A stretch of 64,000 nucleotides of DNA from Deltaproteobacteria bacterium. Lineage in GTDB: Bacteria; Desulfobacterota; GWC2-55-46. Location of the stretch: positions 248,001 to 312,000 of the forward strand of contig JACOUO010000003.1 of NCBI GenBank assembly GCA_016177845.1. The letters are read 5' to 3'. Below the pieces are notes generated by a model. The model saw only the letters and a list, made by a program, of their open reading frames with translations, ran no database searches and was not told the origin of the DNA. This document shows positions 18,893 to 28,350 of the stretch, in pieces. Position 1 is the first letter of the stretch. Each line of letters begins with the position of its first letter. The translations under genes and the position numbers were made by a program.

Positions 18893-19351
18893 TTACTGCT
18901 TTTCAATTGCTTCATTCAGCATGGCCTCTTCCTCGATTGAGAGGAATTTGTCGAGATTATGGATAAGGACTATGCCGTCATTGAGCCTGATTATCCCCTC
19001 TACATGGCTGAGCCCCGGCACTACATCCTGAGCAGCCGTAATGTCTCTTTCCGAAGTGTCGACAACCGAGGCCACGGAATCAGCTATGACGGCTATTTTC
19101 CTTTTAGAGGTGTTGGCTATTATAAGCTTGTCGTTCAGGTCTGCCGCCTTCGGGGTTAAGCCTATCCTTTTACGGATATCGGCAACAGGTATTATCTTCC
19201 CATGCAGGTTGATAACGCCTGTTATTATCTCGGGTGCTTTGGGCAAGGGTTTGGTTTCAATGATGGGGATGACTCTGTCGACACAGGAGATTTCAAGCCC
19301 TAATCTAAGGTCGTCAAGAGTAAAGACAATGAATTGGGTCAATACATCCAT
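18893..19351 (-). CDS. cheW: CheW coupling protein, first gene of chemosensory operon
   Basis: 152 aa, essentially a bare CheW domain (ITGVINLHGKIIPVADIRKR core). Promoter-proximal gene: a TATAAT promoter lies about 70 bases upstream at 19425-19453. Together with the longer CheW at 16719-17345 it gives the two-CheW composition typical of Wsp and related alternative chemosensory clusters. Confidence 0.93.
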   Translation of the reverse strand: MDVLTQFIVFTLDDLRLGLEISCVDRVIPIIETKPLPKAPEIITGVINLHGKIIPVADIRKRIGLTPKAADLNDKLIIANTSKRKIAVIADSVASVVDTSERDITAAQDVVPGLSHVEGIIRLNDGIVLIHNLDKFLSIEEEAMLNEAIEKQ

Positions 19352-19424
19352 TCAAATATTCCGTTTAGGCCGTTTCAAAAAAGCACGAAACCGGCATACA
19401 GGGCCAATGGTTTGTTTGTGCCTT

Positions 19425-19453
19425 ATTATATTACTTTCAGGGTATTATTGCAA
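19425..19453 (-). promoter_or_regulatory. sigma70 promoter of the chemosensory operon
   Basis: Read on the minus strand: -35 TTGCAA (19453-19448), 17-base spacer, perfect -10 TATAAT (19430-19425). Predicted start of transcription is near 19418, giving a 65-70-base leader. It is the only good promoter seen before the seven-gene operon. Confidence 0.65.
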
Positions 19454-19513
19454 AAGTAAAAAGACAAAAAGAATTAAATAGTTGGATGGACTACCCTTGG
19501 GAAGAAAAAGGGT

Positions 19514-20836
19514 TTAGGCCTTGACTATTTTCCTGCTTTTTATTCCTGCTGTCGCATTCCTTGTATCAACAACAAGATTACTGTTCTCAACAATCCATTT
19601 GAAATCATATGAACTGTGGTCTGTCGCTATGAGGGTGCAGTCGTATTTTTTAAGGCTTTTTTCGGTAACAGGGGTTGAGCGCATCCTGAACTCTTTCCTG
19701 TGGCTTACGGCAACAGGTATGAAGGGGTCGTTATAATCGACTTTCGCGCCCTTTTCCCTGAGGAGCTTTATCAATTCAAGCGCAGGGGATTCCCTTAAGT
19801 CGTCTACATTCTTTTTATAAGCTACGCCAAGGACAAGTATATTTGAGTCCTTGACGCTCTTTCCTACATTATTGAGCGCATCCATTACCTTTTTGACCAC
19901 AAAGTAAGGCATATTGGTGTTTATCTCTCCGGCAAGCTCAATGAACCTTGTGGAGAAGTTATATTCCCTTGCCTTCCATGTGAGATAGAACGGGTCTATG
20001 GGTATGCAATGCCCGCCAAGGCCCGGGCCGGGATAAAATGCCTGAAATCCGAAAGGTTTTGTCTTTGACGCCTCTATTACTTCCCATATGTCCATATTCA
20101 TCCTGTCGCAGAGCATCTTAAGCTCATTGACCATCGCGATATTGACCGACCTGTAGATATTCTCAAGGAGCTTTGACATCTCGGCAACTTTTGTAGATGA
20201 GACGGGTACAATCTTGTCGACTATTGTTGAGTAGAGCGCGCACCCTGCCTTGAGGCATTTGGCGGTTACGCCGCCGACTATCTTAGGCGTTGTCTGTGTG
20301 TTGAAATCGATCCTGCCCGGGTCTTCCCGTTCGGGGGAGAAGACAAGATAGAAGTCAGAGCCGGCCTTAAGGCCCTTTTCCGTGAACATGGGCAGTAAAA
20401 GCTCATCGGTTGTTCCGGGATAGGTAGTTGACTCAAGTGAGATGAGCTGGCCTCTCCTTATGTATTTGGCTATTTCCTTGCCCGTTTCCTCAACATAGGT
20501 CAGGTCAGGCTCCCTTTTATCAGACAGGGGAGTTGGCACGCAGATGATTATGGCATCAGTCTCGGCAAGCCTCGACATATCGGTCGTAGCAGTAAATACC
20601 GGGTTTTCCTTTTTTACAAGGGTGGCTATTTTTTCTGAAGGGATGTGCCTTATATATGATTTCCCGCTGTTGAGTGCATCTGTTTTTTTAGGGTCGATGT
20701 CAAAGCCTATGACCTTGAACCCTTCTTCACAGAACCTCAGAACTATGGGAAGCCCCACATATCCGAGGCCGATTACCCCGACCTTGGCCTTCCTGTTTTC
20801 GATAGCTTCGAGCAGGTTTTCAAATCTCTGCGGCAT
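19514..20836 (-). CDS. nucleotide sugar dehydrogenase (UDP-GlcNAc/ManNAc 6-dehydrogenase, WbpA/WecC-like)
   Basis: 440 aa. N-terminal NAD-binding Rossmann fold with VGVIGLGYVGLP (residues 18-29). The central domain contains STTYPGTT and FSPEREDPG, and the catalytic-loop Cys is in PGPGLGGHCIPIDP. The C-terminal UDP-binding domain has VLGVAYKKNVDDLRESPA. The enzyme oxidises C6 of a UDP-sugar to the uronic acid in two NAD steps. PGLGGHCIPIDP and RESPA fit the WbpA/WecC branch (N-acetylated sugars) better than UDP-glucose dehydrogenase. SD GGAGGT lies 8 bases before ATG 20836; an ATG at 20843 is out of frame. It probably feeds surface polysaccharide synthesis. Confidence 0.88.
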   Translation of the reverse strand: MPQRFENLLEAIENRKAKVGVIGLGYVGLPIVLRFCEEGFKVIGFDIDPKKTDALNSGKSYIRHIPSEKIATLVKKENPVFTATTDMSRLAETDAIIICVPTPLSDKREPDLTYVEETGKEIAKYIRRGQLISLESTTYPGTTDELLLPMFTEKGLKAGSDFYLVFSPEREDPGRIDFNTQTTPKIVGGVTAKCLKAGCALYSTIVDKIVPVSSTKVAEMSKLLENIYRSVNIAMVNELKMLCDRMNMDIWEVIEASKTKPFGFQAFYPGPGLGGHCIPIDPFYLTWKAREYNFSTRFIELAGEINTNMPYFVVKKVMDALNNVGKSVKDSNILVLGVAYKKNVDDLRESPALELIKLLREKGAKVDYNDPFIPVAVSHRKEFRMRSTPVTEKSLKKYDCTLIATDHSSYDFKWIVENSNLVVDTRNATAGIKSRKIVKA

Positions 20837-20889
20837 TAAACATTACCTCCGGGAAACGGTTAGCTTTTCTACAGGCTTCAATAATACTA

Positions 20890-20914
20890 TTTTATTGGTG
20901 AGTAGCCAATAAAA
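20890..20914. repeat. perfect inverted repeat upstream of the nucleotide sugar dehydrogenase
   Basis: Arms TTTTATTGG (20890-20898) and CCAATAAAA (20906-20914) with a 7-base loop, 54 bases before the start codon. It could be an operator or a leader hairpin. There is no plus-strand gene for which it would serve as terminator. Confidence 0.5.
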
Positions 20915-21055
20915 ATTGAATTTGCGAATAAAATTTAATCGGGTGCCCGGCAAAACCATAAGGGCTGTCAAGAGGTTATAAAGTAAAACTACCTTGCCGA
21001 CAAAAGGCCATTTATGCGGGTATTTTAAATAGGGGTGAGAGGCGCTAAAAACGGC

Positions 21056-23860
21056 TCAGCTTCTCTTTTCGCCGATTAAGAGGGCAGTTGGAAAAGATTT
21101 AAGGACATCAGATAGTTGCAGGCTTTTGGCGGCTTCAAACGGCGTTCCCGTAAAGACCTCCTTGAGATTGAACCCTAGGAAGTCGAAGGGAAGGATTATT
21201 TCCGTTTCTCCCCATGCCCCTTGCCCGAACGGATATTCGCCTGTTTTGACAAACGATGCTGTCAGGCGGGGGGCAATTGAGATGGCAATACTATTTCCGT
21301 TCTTTCGGGCAAATGCTATTAAGTGCTCCTTGAAAGGGCCTTTTGCCTCAAGGGCAAAGTATTGGCCTTTTGTGAAGAGCTCAGGAAGCCTTTTTCTCTC
21401 TTTTAAGGCTGTATGGATGAGATAAAGCTTTATCCTGCCGTCCTCAGGCGAGCGCAGGATATCAGTTAAAAAACCGCTCAGGTCTTCTGCTGCTTTATTC
21501 TTGATGTCCTTAAGCAGCGCGCCCCTCTTGCCAAAGTCCACGGGACGGCGGTTGTCAGGGTCCACAAGGTTAAGATCCCAGACCTCAGTGCCCTGATAAA
21601 AATCAGGAATGCCCGGAGCGGTCATCTTGATCAATGTCTGGGAAAGGGAATTGAGCATGCCGTACCACGCGACCTTCTTCTGAAAGGGGAGGAATTCCCT
21701 GAGAAATTCATTGCCTTCTTTTTTTTCAAGCATCCTGTTTATGAAGTTCAGGTATGTTTCCTCGTATTCGGAATCAGGTTTGAGCCATGCGGTGTGTATC
21801 TTTGCTTCCCGCACAGCCTTAACGATGTAAGCCTTTATTCTTTCTACGAAAGACGCATAGTCCTCATCATAAAAAGGGAACGCTGCAATAAGCGTCTGAT
21901 ATAGAAAATACTCGTCATTTTTATCAGGGACATTTATGCCGTTTGAGAGCCTCTTTTTTTTCTTGTTGATGGTATGCCATTTTTTTATGTTCTCTTCCCA
22001 TTCATCCGAAAGTTCTGAGAGGACATTGAGCCTTGCTCTGGCGTCCTCGCCCCTTTTTGTGTCATGGGTAGATGAGGCGCTCATTGAAAAAGGGCTTATC
22101 TCCGCTCTTTTTTTATTGAACGCATGCAGGGCTTCTATTGTTTCGCCAAACCTGCCCGGCTCTCCGCCGACTTCATTGAGAGAGAGGAGCCTGTTATAAA
22201 CATAAAAAAGCGTATCCTCTATCCCTTTTGCCATGAGAGGGCCTGTGAACTGCTGAAACCTCATCACAAAATGCAGCCACTCTTTTTTTTCTTCCTCCGT
22301 CATGTAGTCCTTGTATTCAAGCATCAGGACTTTCTCTATAAATTTAAGCTCATTGAGAAGGGCGGGGTTTCTTTTCACTGCCTTTTTTACAGCGTCTTTT
22401 ATGTGTCTTATGTCTATGAGAGTGAATGACTCGGGGGAGATGTATGTCCTGTAGACGGGGAAGAATGCCATTACTTCTATAATGGCCCTTTTTAGGCCGG
22501 GCAGAGTAATGTCGCTGCCGTACCTGTCTTTGCTGAGCGTAAATTTAAGGAGTTGAGCGAGGTTGCTGACATCGCTCGTCATATCCATCTCGGTTATAAG
22601 CTTTTTCTTCTCGTAGAACAGTTCATAATAATGCGACCTCAATCTGGTAAAACCGGTGTATGTTCTTGTGAACCGGTTTTCTTTTCTTCTGTCGCAGAAC
22701 ACCCCGTTTACCATGTTGAGAAAGTCATAGCCTGTGGACCCTTCAACAGGCCACTGCGTTGGGAGCTCTTCCCCGTAGCCTAATATTTTCTCAACGGCTA
22801 TGTAGATATCCCCTGTCTTTTCCTTAAGCCTTTTAAGGTAGTTGAGCGGGTTATAGAATCCGTCAATATGGTCGATTCGTACCCCTGTTATATGTCCGTC
22901 CTTAATAAGCCTGAGCAGCAGGGCGTGAATATGGCTGAACACATCTTTTTGCTCGATTTTCAGCGTTATCAGTTCGTTTATGTTGAAAAATCTCCTGTAA
23001 TTTATCTCTTCGGCAGCGACTTTCCAGAATGAGAACTTGAAGAACTGCTCCGAGAGAAGCCTGTCGAGCATATTAAAGCTCTCAGGGTCGCCTGCCTTGC
23101 CGTTGAAAAGGGAGATGTTCTCATCAAGATACTCTTTTATGTCGCTATTCCTGGCGTATAGCTCCCAGAGTATTCTCTTGATGAAGATGACCTGATCGTA
23201 TAATTCGTTAAGCTCGCTTGCGGATGGCAGGTTTTTGAGCACATAGAGTATCCCAAGCAGTTTTATGAAATCAGGGTTGTCCCTTCCGAGCTTGTTCTTA
23301 AGCCTTTTGATGTCATGGGAGAGTATGTTCACATAAGAGTCGATTTTCAGGGGAAATCTGAAGGAGAAGTAGTGAGCGAAAAAGCCCATGTTGTCGTACA
23401 TGAGCTTGATCTCTCCGCTCTCAAGGGCCTCACCGTAGAATCTGCCGAGGAACGGGGCGAGCACCCTGTCCTGAATGCCTTCGTAGGGGTGGTCCCATTC
23501 GATATCGAAAAAACCGGCGAACCTGGAGTTTGCGCCTTTTTCAAGCACATCCATGAGCATTGTGTTGTTGCTGTCATACGCCATGTGGTTGGAGACAACA
23601 TCCTGCAGCCAGCCCATCCCCCTTTTTTTAAATTCTGAGGAGAGCTTATAAAAATCCTCTTCAGGCCCAAGTTCAGGGTTTATCTCATTCTGATCAACGA
23701 CATCATAGCCGTGCAGGCTCCCGGAGCGCGCGTTGAAAATAGGGGATGAATAGATGTCTGATATCCCAAGCTCCTCGAGGTAGCCGACTATTGAGAGGGC
23801 GTCATTGAATCCGAAGAGGTGGTTGAACTGGAGCCTGTATGTCGCGCAGGGGACTCTCAT
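21056..23860 (-). CDS. treY: malto-oligosyltrehalose synthase
   Basis: 934 aa, GH13 family. It isomerises the terminal alpha-1,4 bond of maltodextrins to alpha,alpha-1,1, making maltooligosyl trehalose. Seen: YRLQFNHLFGF start, SSPIFNARSGSLHGYDVVD, the catalytic-region motifs VRIDHIDGFYNP and IAVEKILGYGEELP, STHDTKRGED, and the C-terminal PGIPDFYQGTEVWD. ATG 23860 is chosen over the longer frame from 23914: it starts at the canonical MRVPCATYRLQF and forms a TGATG overlap with the stop of the GH57 gene. Last gene of the trehalose operon. Confidence 0.95.
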   Translation of the reverse strand: MRVPCATYRLQFNHLFGFNDALSIVGYLEELGISDIYSSPIFNARSGSLHGYDVVDQNEINPELGPEEDFYKLSSEFKKRGMGWLQDVVSNHMAYDSNNTMLMDVLEKGANSRFAGFFDIEWDHPYEGIQDRVLAPFLGRFYGEALESGEIKLMYDNMGFFAHYFSFRFPLKIDSYVNILSHDIKRLKNKLGRDNPDFIKLLGILYVLKNLPSASELNELYDQVIFIKRILWELYARNSDIKEYLDENISLFNGKAGDPESFNMLDRLLSEQFFKFSFWKVAAEEINYRRFFNINELITLKIEQKDVFSHIHALLLRLIKDGHITGVRIDHIDGFYNPLNYLKRLKEKTGDIYIAVEKILGYGEELPTQWPVEGSTGYDFLNMVNGVFCDRRKENRFTRTYTGFTRLRSHYYELFYEKKKLITEMDMTSDVSNLAQLLKFTLSKDRYGSDITLPGLKRAIIEVMAFFPVYRTYISPESFTLIDIRHIKDAVKKAVKRNPALLNELKFIEKVLMLEYKDYMTEEEKKEWLHFVMRFQQFTGPLMAKGIEDTLFYVYNRLLSLNEVGGEPGRFGETIEALHAFNKKRAEISPFSMSASSTHDTKRGEDARARLNVLSELSDEWEENIKKWHTINKKKKRLSNGINVPDKNDEYFLYQTLIAAFPFYDEDYASFVERIKAYIVKAVREAKIHTAWLKPDSEYEETYLNFINRMLEKKEGNEFLREFLPFQKKVAWYGMLNSLSQTLIKMTAPGIPDFYQGTEVWDLNLVDPDNRRPVDFGKRGALLKDIKNKAAEDLSGFLTDILRSPEDGRIKLYLIHTALKERKRLPELFTKGQYFALEAKGPFKEHLIAFARKNGNSIAISIAPRLTASFVKTGEYPFGQGAWGETEIILPFDFLGFNLKEVFTGTPFEAAKSLQLSDVLKSFPTALLIGEKRS

Positions 23861-26289
23861 CAGGAGACCTTCACATGCACGAAGTTGCCGAGGTCGCCGA
23901 AAGCGCCTGCCCATCTGCTTGCGGCCCCGTCTCCTTTTTTTATTTTTTCATTTATTTGCGCATAGAGTTTTTTCCCTATAGCGAAGTAGATGTTCTGCGT
24001 CTTCCACAGGTTCAGCCTTACGGGAATAGGCGCAAGAAGTTTGAGCACATCCCTTATCCGTTCAATCCGTTCTGAATTTTCAGGGTCTATCTCAAGCTTT
24101 TCCATCTCTGAGTTGACCCATGCGCTTGCCTTGAATCCGATAGTATCTCCGTCAATCGTAATGGATAGCTTGCGGGAGTTATTTATAAGGTCCTCAAGCC
24201 GTTCTTTTTCGAGATGGTCGCCAAACTCCCTCTTGAGGTCGAGATTCAGTATGTATTCCGCACTTGCCAATATCGGCCTTGGCAGAGGGATTGAAAGCCT
24301 CCTCAGAAAATCCATGATAGCGTAATTGTCCTCGAATATCTGGCGGTAAGAAGATTCTATCTCTTTATACCTCTGCTGAAGTATCTGGTTTATTATCTTT
24401 CTCTGTTCATCCTTGAATATATGCCAGAGATTGTAAGTATTTGTGCCGAAGTGCTTGTCCATCGCCCTTATCAGGTCAGGTATGTCGCCCTTCTCAAACA
24501 CAGAGCGCATATCTTTTTTCATAACCGAATAGCCTGCCTCGTCAGTGAAATACCTGATTCCGCCATTTAAGTTATGTTCTCCCAGATGGAGTACCGCAAA
24601 GGAAAGATCTGCCTCTTCCCATGTGATATTGGAGGCCAGCTTGGTCCTGCCTATCGCAAGCTTGAACCTGCCGCCCCCCAGTTTTTCATAATCCTCATTT
24701 CGGGCAGTGTAGCAGTAGATGCTCACCTTTTCAGTATTATCCTCCTGAAAAAGGGATGATATGGCATAATGTGCGCCAACCCTTAAAAGATCAAGCCGTA
24801 CGGGTTTTACGAACATCTCAAAGGCGTTTTTTGCGTTTTCGCAGACATTGCTCGGGGCTGTTTCCAGAATGTTTAGGTACTCAGGCTCAAGGCTTACGCC
24901 TGTGATATCCTGCGCCAGCTGCATTGCCCTTGCGGCGTAGTTCATGACCTGAACAGTTTCTATGCCGGAGACCTCGTCAAAGAACCATCCGCAGCTTGTG
25001 TACATCAGCATCGCGTTCCTCTGCATGCCAAGCAGCTTAAGCGTCTTTACCTTTTCATCGAAATTAAGCTCTCTTCTGGCGTGTTTCTTTAAGAACACCT
25101 CCACATTTTCACGCGACCTGTTCAGTATCACATCTATATAATCATTGCGGGCTCCCCACGGGTCTTTCAGGTACTTAAGCGCTTCATGCTCAAAGATAAG
25201 CACAAGGCTGTCCCTCAGCCAGTCCATCGCATCTTTCAGTGGAGCCCTCCAGGCCTGCGTCCAGCCCGGGTGCCCGCCGCTGTTGCATCCGCAATTAATC
25301 CTCCATCTTTCAACACCGTGTATGCAGCTCCATGAGGAATTGTCATGTATCTCAGCCATGTACTCGGGAGGGCACTTCTCAAGGAATTCGGAATAGTTGG
25401 TGAGTTTCGCAAGCTTTTCATTTTCTATATAGTACAGGCAGTATGAAAGCGCCATATCCCCGTGGTGGTGATGGTGCCCGTAGGACTCGCCGTCCGTTGC
25501 GATTGTTACCAGTGCGGGCCTCTCGTCAACCTGTGCCGGAAAAGCCGATGCAAGCCTTCGGGCGAATGCTTCTCCGTTATTGAGAAGCCCGCCAAAACCA
25601 ACCTCCTGGGATATCTCGCCGTTATAGAAGAAGAGCGAGATATTCCTTCCTGACGGAAGGCTGCAGCGGTAAGCCATTGTCGGGTCAATCCTTCTTTCTT
25701 CGGAGAGGTTCTCCCATTTGCCGTCCTTGCCAAGCTTTTTAACCCTTTTTGCCTGACGGGGCGCGAGGATGGTGAACTTGATGCCAAGCTCCGCCAGTAT
25801 CTCAAGGGATTCGGTGTCAGCCGCCGTCTCAGGCAGCCACATGCCCTCAGGTTCCCTGCCAAAGCGTTTTTTGAAATCCTTTATGCCCCAGATGACCTGA
25901 GTATATTTATCACGCTTATTGGCAAGCGGCATTATCATGTGATTATAGACCTGCGCGAGCGCGGAGCCGTGGCCTGAGAAGTTCTTTGTGCTCAGTCTGT
26001 CAGCCTCGATGAGAGCCTTATAGACATCAGGCTTATTCCTCTCCATGCCGTAAAGAAGCGTTGGGCCGAAGTTATAGCTTATCTTTGAATAGTTGTTGAT
26101 TATGTCTATTATCTTCATATCAGGCCCGAGGATCCTTGCTGCGGCGTTTGGGCCATAGCACTCCGCCGTTATCCTCTCATTCCAGTCATGATAAGGATAG
26201 GCCGAGTCCTGAAGTTCTATCTCCTCCAGCCAAGGGTTTTCTCTCGGGGGCTGATAGAAATGGCCGTGAATGCAGATATATTTATCCAT
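23860..26289 (-). CDS. GH57 glycoside hydrolase with DUF3536-type C-terminus
   Basis: 809 aa. N-terminal GH57 barrel with HGHFYQPPRENPW and GMWLPETAADTESL (the Glu is the likely nucleophile region). A HHHHGDMA stretch and TSCGWFFDE follow, and a long alpha-helical C-terminal half of DUF3536 type begins near residue 500. GH57 enzymes cut or transfer alpha-1,4 glucans. Lying between treZ and treY with 1-base spacing on one side and overlap on the other, it very likely supplies or trims maltodextrins for trehalose synthesis or recycles glycogen. Hydrolase versus 4-alpha-glucanotransferase cannot be decided. Confidence 0.9.
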   Translation of the reverse strand: MDKYICIHGHFYQPPRENPWLEEIELQDSAYPYHDWNERITAECYGPNAAARILGPDMKIIDIINNYSKISYNFGPTLLYGMERNKPDVYKALIEADRLSTKNFSGHGSALAQVYNHMIMPLANKRDKYTQVIWGIKDFKKRFGREPEGMWLPETAADTESLEILAELGIKFTILAPRQAKRVKKLGKDGKWENLSEERRIDPTMAYRCSLPSGRNISLFFYNGEISQEVGFGGLLNNGEAFARRLASAFPAQVDERPALVTIATDGESYGHHHHHGDMALSYCLYYIENEKLAKLTNYSEFLEKCPPEYMAEIHDNSSWSCIHGVERWRINCGCNSGGHPGWTQAWRAPLKDAMDWLRDSLVLIFEHEALKYLKDPWGARNDYIDVILNRSRENVEVFLKKHARRELNFDEKVKTLKLLGMQRNAMLMYTSCGWFFDEVSGIETVQVMNYAARAMQLAQDITGVSLEPEYLNILETAPSNVCENAKNAFEMFVKPVRLDLLRVGAHYAISSLFQEDNTEKVSIYCYTARNEDYEKLGGGRFKLAIGRTKLASNITWEEADLSFAVLHLGEHNLNGGIRYFTDEAGYSVMKKDMRSVFEKGDIPDLIRAMDKHFGTNTYNLWHIFKDEQRKIINQILQQRYKEIESSYRQIFEDNYAIMDFLRRLSIPLPRPILASAEYILNLDLKREFGDHLEKERLEDLINNSRKLSITIDGDTIGFKASAWVNSEMEKLEIDPENSERIERIRDVLKLLAPIPVRLNLWKTQNIYFAIGKKLYAQINEKIKKGDGAASRWAGAFGDLGNFVHVKVS

Positions 26290-26290
26290 T

Positions 26291-28126
26291 TCAGTCTCCC
26301 TCTTTTATATATACGGCCATGCTCAGACCGTTTATTTTAATCTCTGTGTTTTGGGTGATCCTATCGGGAAGTTTTGAGCCTGCACCCATCCAGGCTGAAT
26401 CAGCCGAATCAATGGATTTGACCCACTTCCCTTCGGATAGCGTTATGTTAAGCGTCTTTTCTGAGGCATTGAGGTTGTATATGGCTATTGCATGGCTGTT
26501 CGTGCCTGAACGCCTGCTCATGAGTATTATCTTTTCCTGCTCAAACCCCGAAACCTCAAAGTCGTCATTTTTATAATCAAGCAGGGCAGGGATGCTCCTT
26601 CTCATCTTGATGAGCACCTTATAAAAACCAAGCAGGATATTGTGCTGCCCTTGTTCTCTTTTCTCCCATTTAAGCTTTGACTGCATGAAGGTGCTTATGC
26701 TCTGAGGGTCAGGCGGCTGTCCCGCCCATTTGAAATCCTTGAATTCCTCCATGCGGCCCGCCTTGGTAGCCTCTATCAATCCCATATCCGAGTGGTCAAC
26801 GAAGTAGAGGAAAGGGGAGTCCTCCCCATATTCCTCGCCCATGAATATCATCGGTATGTAAGGTGAAAGGATTGTGAGGCCTGCGGCAAGCTTTAATGCC
26901 TCAAAAGTCAAGCGAACGGCAAGCCTTTCTCCGAGCATGCGGTTTCCAACCTGGTCATGGTTCTGTATAAATACTATGAAGCGGTCCTTGGGGATATGTT
27001 TTGAAGACGCCCCGAAACTCCTTTTCCTGTAATTCGAATACTGGCCTGAATAAACATAACCCTCGCGTAAACTTTTTATTATCAGGGCAATATCTCCGAA
27101 GTCAGCGTAGTAGCCGACCCTGTCGCCGGCGAGCGCGGCTACTACCGAATGATGAAAGTCGTCGCACCATGCGGCGTCTATTCCGTAACCGTATAGCTCA
27201 GTGCCCCTTATTATCCTGGGGTCGTTAAGGTCGCTTTCGGCTATCAGGCAGCAGCTACGGCCCAGTTCATGCCCGAGCTCCATTGTTTTTTCTTTCAGGA
27301 GCTTAAGGAAAGGGGTTGCGCTGAAATCGTATATGGCGTGAATGGCGTCAAGCCTCAGCGCATCCACATGGTAGTTCTCAAACCAGTTGAAGGCGTTCTG
27401 TATGAAAAAATTTCTAACCTCATCGCTGTATTCTCCGTCAAAGTTTACGGCAGCCCCCCACGGCGTCTTATATCTTTCGGTAAAATAAGGCCCAAAATCC
27501 GAAAGGTAATTCCCTTCAGGGCCGAGGTGGTTGTAAACCACATCGAGTATTACGGCTATCCCTTTTTTATGGCATTCATTCACAAGTCTTTTAAAGCCAA
27601 GCGGCCCGCCGTAGCTGTTTTGAACGGCAAACGGAAATACCCCGTCATACCCCCAGTTCCTTTTACCGGGGAATTGGGATACCGGCATAAGCTCAATAGC
27701 GTTTATGCCAAGGTCGCAGAGCTCATCAAGCCTTTTGATGATTGCATCAAAAGTCCCCTCAGGCGTAAAAGTGCCTGCATGTATCTCATATATGACCATC
27801 TGGGATAAGGGGATGCCTGCCCATATGTTATCCTCCCATTCAAATGCGGTGTGGTCCACTATCTCTGAGGGGCCGTCAATGCCGAGCGGCTGACAAAATG
27901 AAGCAGGGTCAAATCTCTCAATCCTGTCATTTAACATGAAGAGATAACGGGAGCCCGGCTTGATGTCTTCTCCTGTTGCCTTCCAGTAGCCGCAATTGTC
28001 CTGCTTCATAGGGATGTAAATGGCGGCCCTGTCAGTTAAAAGCTTTAAGGAAAGCTTTTCCAGAAATGGCGCCCAAACCGTGAATTCACAGGTGTTTTTA
28101 CCTGAATAAATAGCACCGATCTTCAT
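26291..28126 (-). CDS. treZ: malto-oligosyltrehalose trehalohydrolase
   Basis: 611 aa, GH13. N-terminal CBM48-like domain (CEFTVWAPFLEKL), then the barrel with IELMPVSQFPGKRNWGYDG, DVVYNHLGPEGNY, the nucleophile region DALRLDAIHAIYD, the acid/base Glu in LIAESDLNDPR, and QNHDQVGNR. It releases trehalose from the product of TreY. First gene of the operon: its TGA is 1 base before the GH57 ATG. The 224-base gap upstream carries two hairpins but no clear promoter. Confidence 0.95.
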   Translation of the reverse strand: MKIGAIYSGKNTCEFTVWAPFLEKLSLKLLTDRAAIYIPMKQDNCGYWKATGEDIKPGSRYLFMLNDRIERFDPASFCQPLGIDGPSEIVDHTAFEWEDNIWAGIPLSQMVIYEIHAGTFTPEGTFDAIIKRLDELCDLGINAIELMPVSQFPGKRNWGYDGVFPFAVQNSYGGPLGFKRLVNECHKKGIAVILDVVYNHLGPEGNYLSDFGPYFTERYKTPWGAAVNFDGEYSDEVRNFFIQNAFNWFENYHVDALRLDAIHAIYDFSATPFLKLLKEKTMELGHELGRSCCLIAESDLNDPRIIRGTELYGYGIDAAWCDDFHHSVVAALAGDRVGYYADFGDIALIIKSLREGYVYSGQYSNYRKRSFGASSKHIPKDRFIVFIQNHDQVGNRMLGERLAVRLTFEALKLAAGLTILSPYIPMIFMGEEYGEDSPFLYFVDHSDMGLIEATKAGRMEEFKDFKWAGQPPDPQSISTFMQSKLKWEKREQGQHNILLGFYKVLIKMRRSIPALLDYKNDDFEVSGFEQEKIILMSRRSGTNSHAIAIYNLNASEKTLNITLSEGKWVKSIDSADSAWMGAGSKLPDRITQNTEIKINGLSMAVYIKEGD

Positions 28127-28158
28127 TTAATACCCTGAACAGGCCAAGAAAGGAAAAG

Positions 28159-28193
28159 GAGCAGGGGAGGTTTTTAAAAACAAAACCCTGCTC
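28159..28193. terminator. long hairpin between phosphoketolase and treZ
   Basis: Arms GAGCAGGG (28159-28166) and CCCTGCTC (28186-28193), with complementary T/A runs inside the loop. On the minus strand it is followed by CTTTTTCCTTT. It is a likely (bidirectional) terminator or a leader structure of the trehalose operon. Confidence 0.4.
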
Positions 28194-28228
28194 TGGATTT
28201 TAGGTTTTTATGGTTTCGGCCAGAAAAC

Positions 28229-28246
28229 CTCAGGCATCAGCCTGAG
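28229..28246. terminator. hairpin downstream of phosphoketolase
   Basis: Perfect 7-4-7 stem-loop CTCAGGC-ATCA-GCCTGAG about 105 bases after the phosphoketolase stop. On the minus strand it is followed by GTTTTCTGG. Plausible weak terminator. Confidence 0.4.
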
Positions 28247-28350
28247 AGTTCAAAAAGGAAAAAACAGATAAGAAAAAGGTATAAACCTAAAGAAAAGTCT
28301 ATACCTGTATTCGGATAAGTCAAATCAGGAGAAAAGCTTAGAAATCAGGG

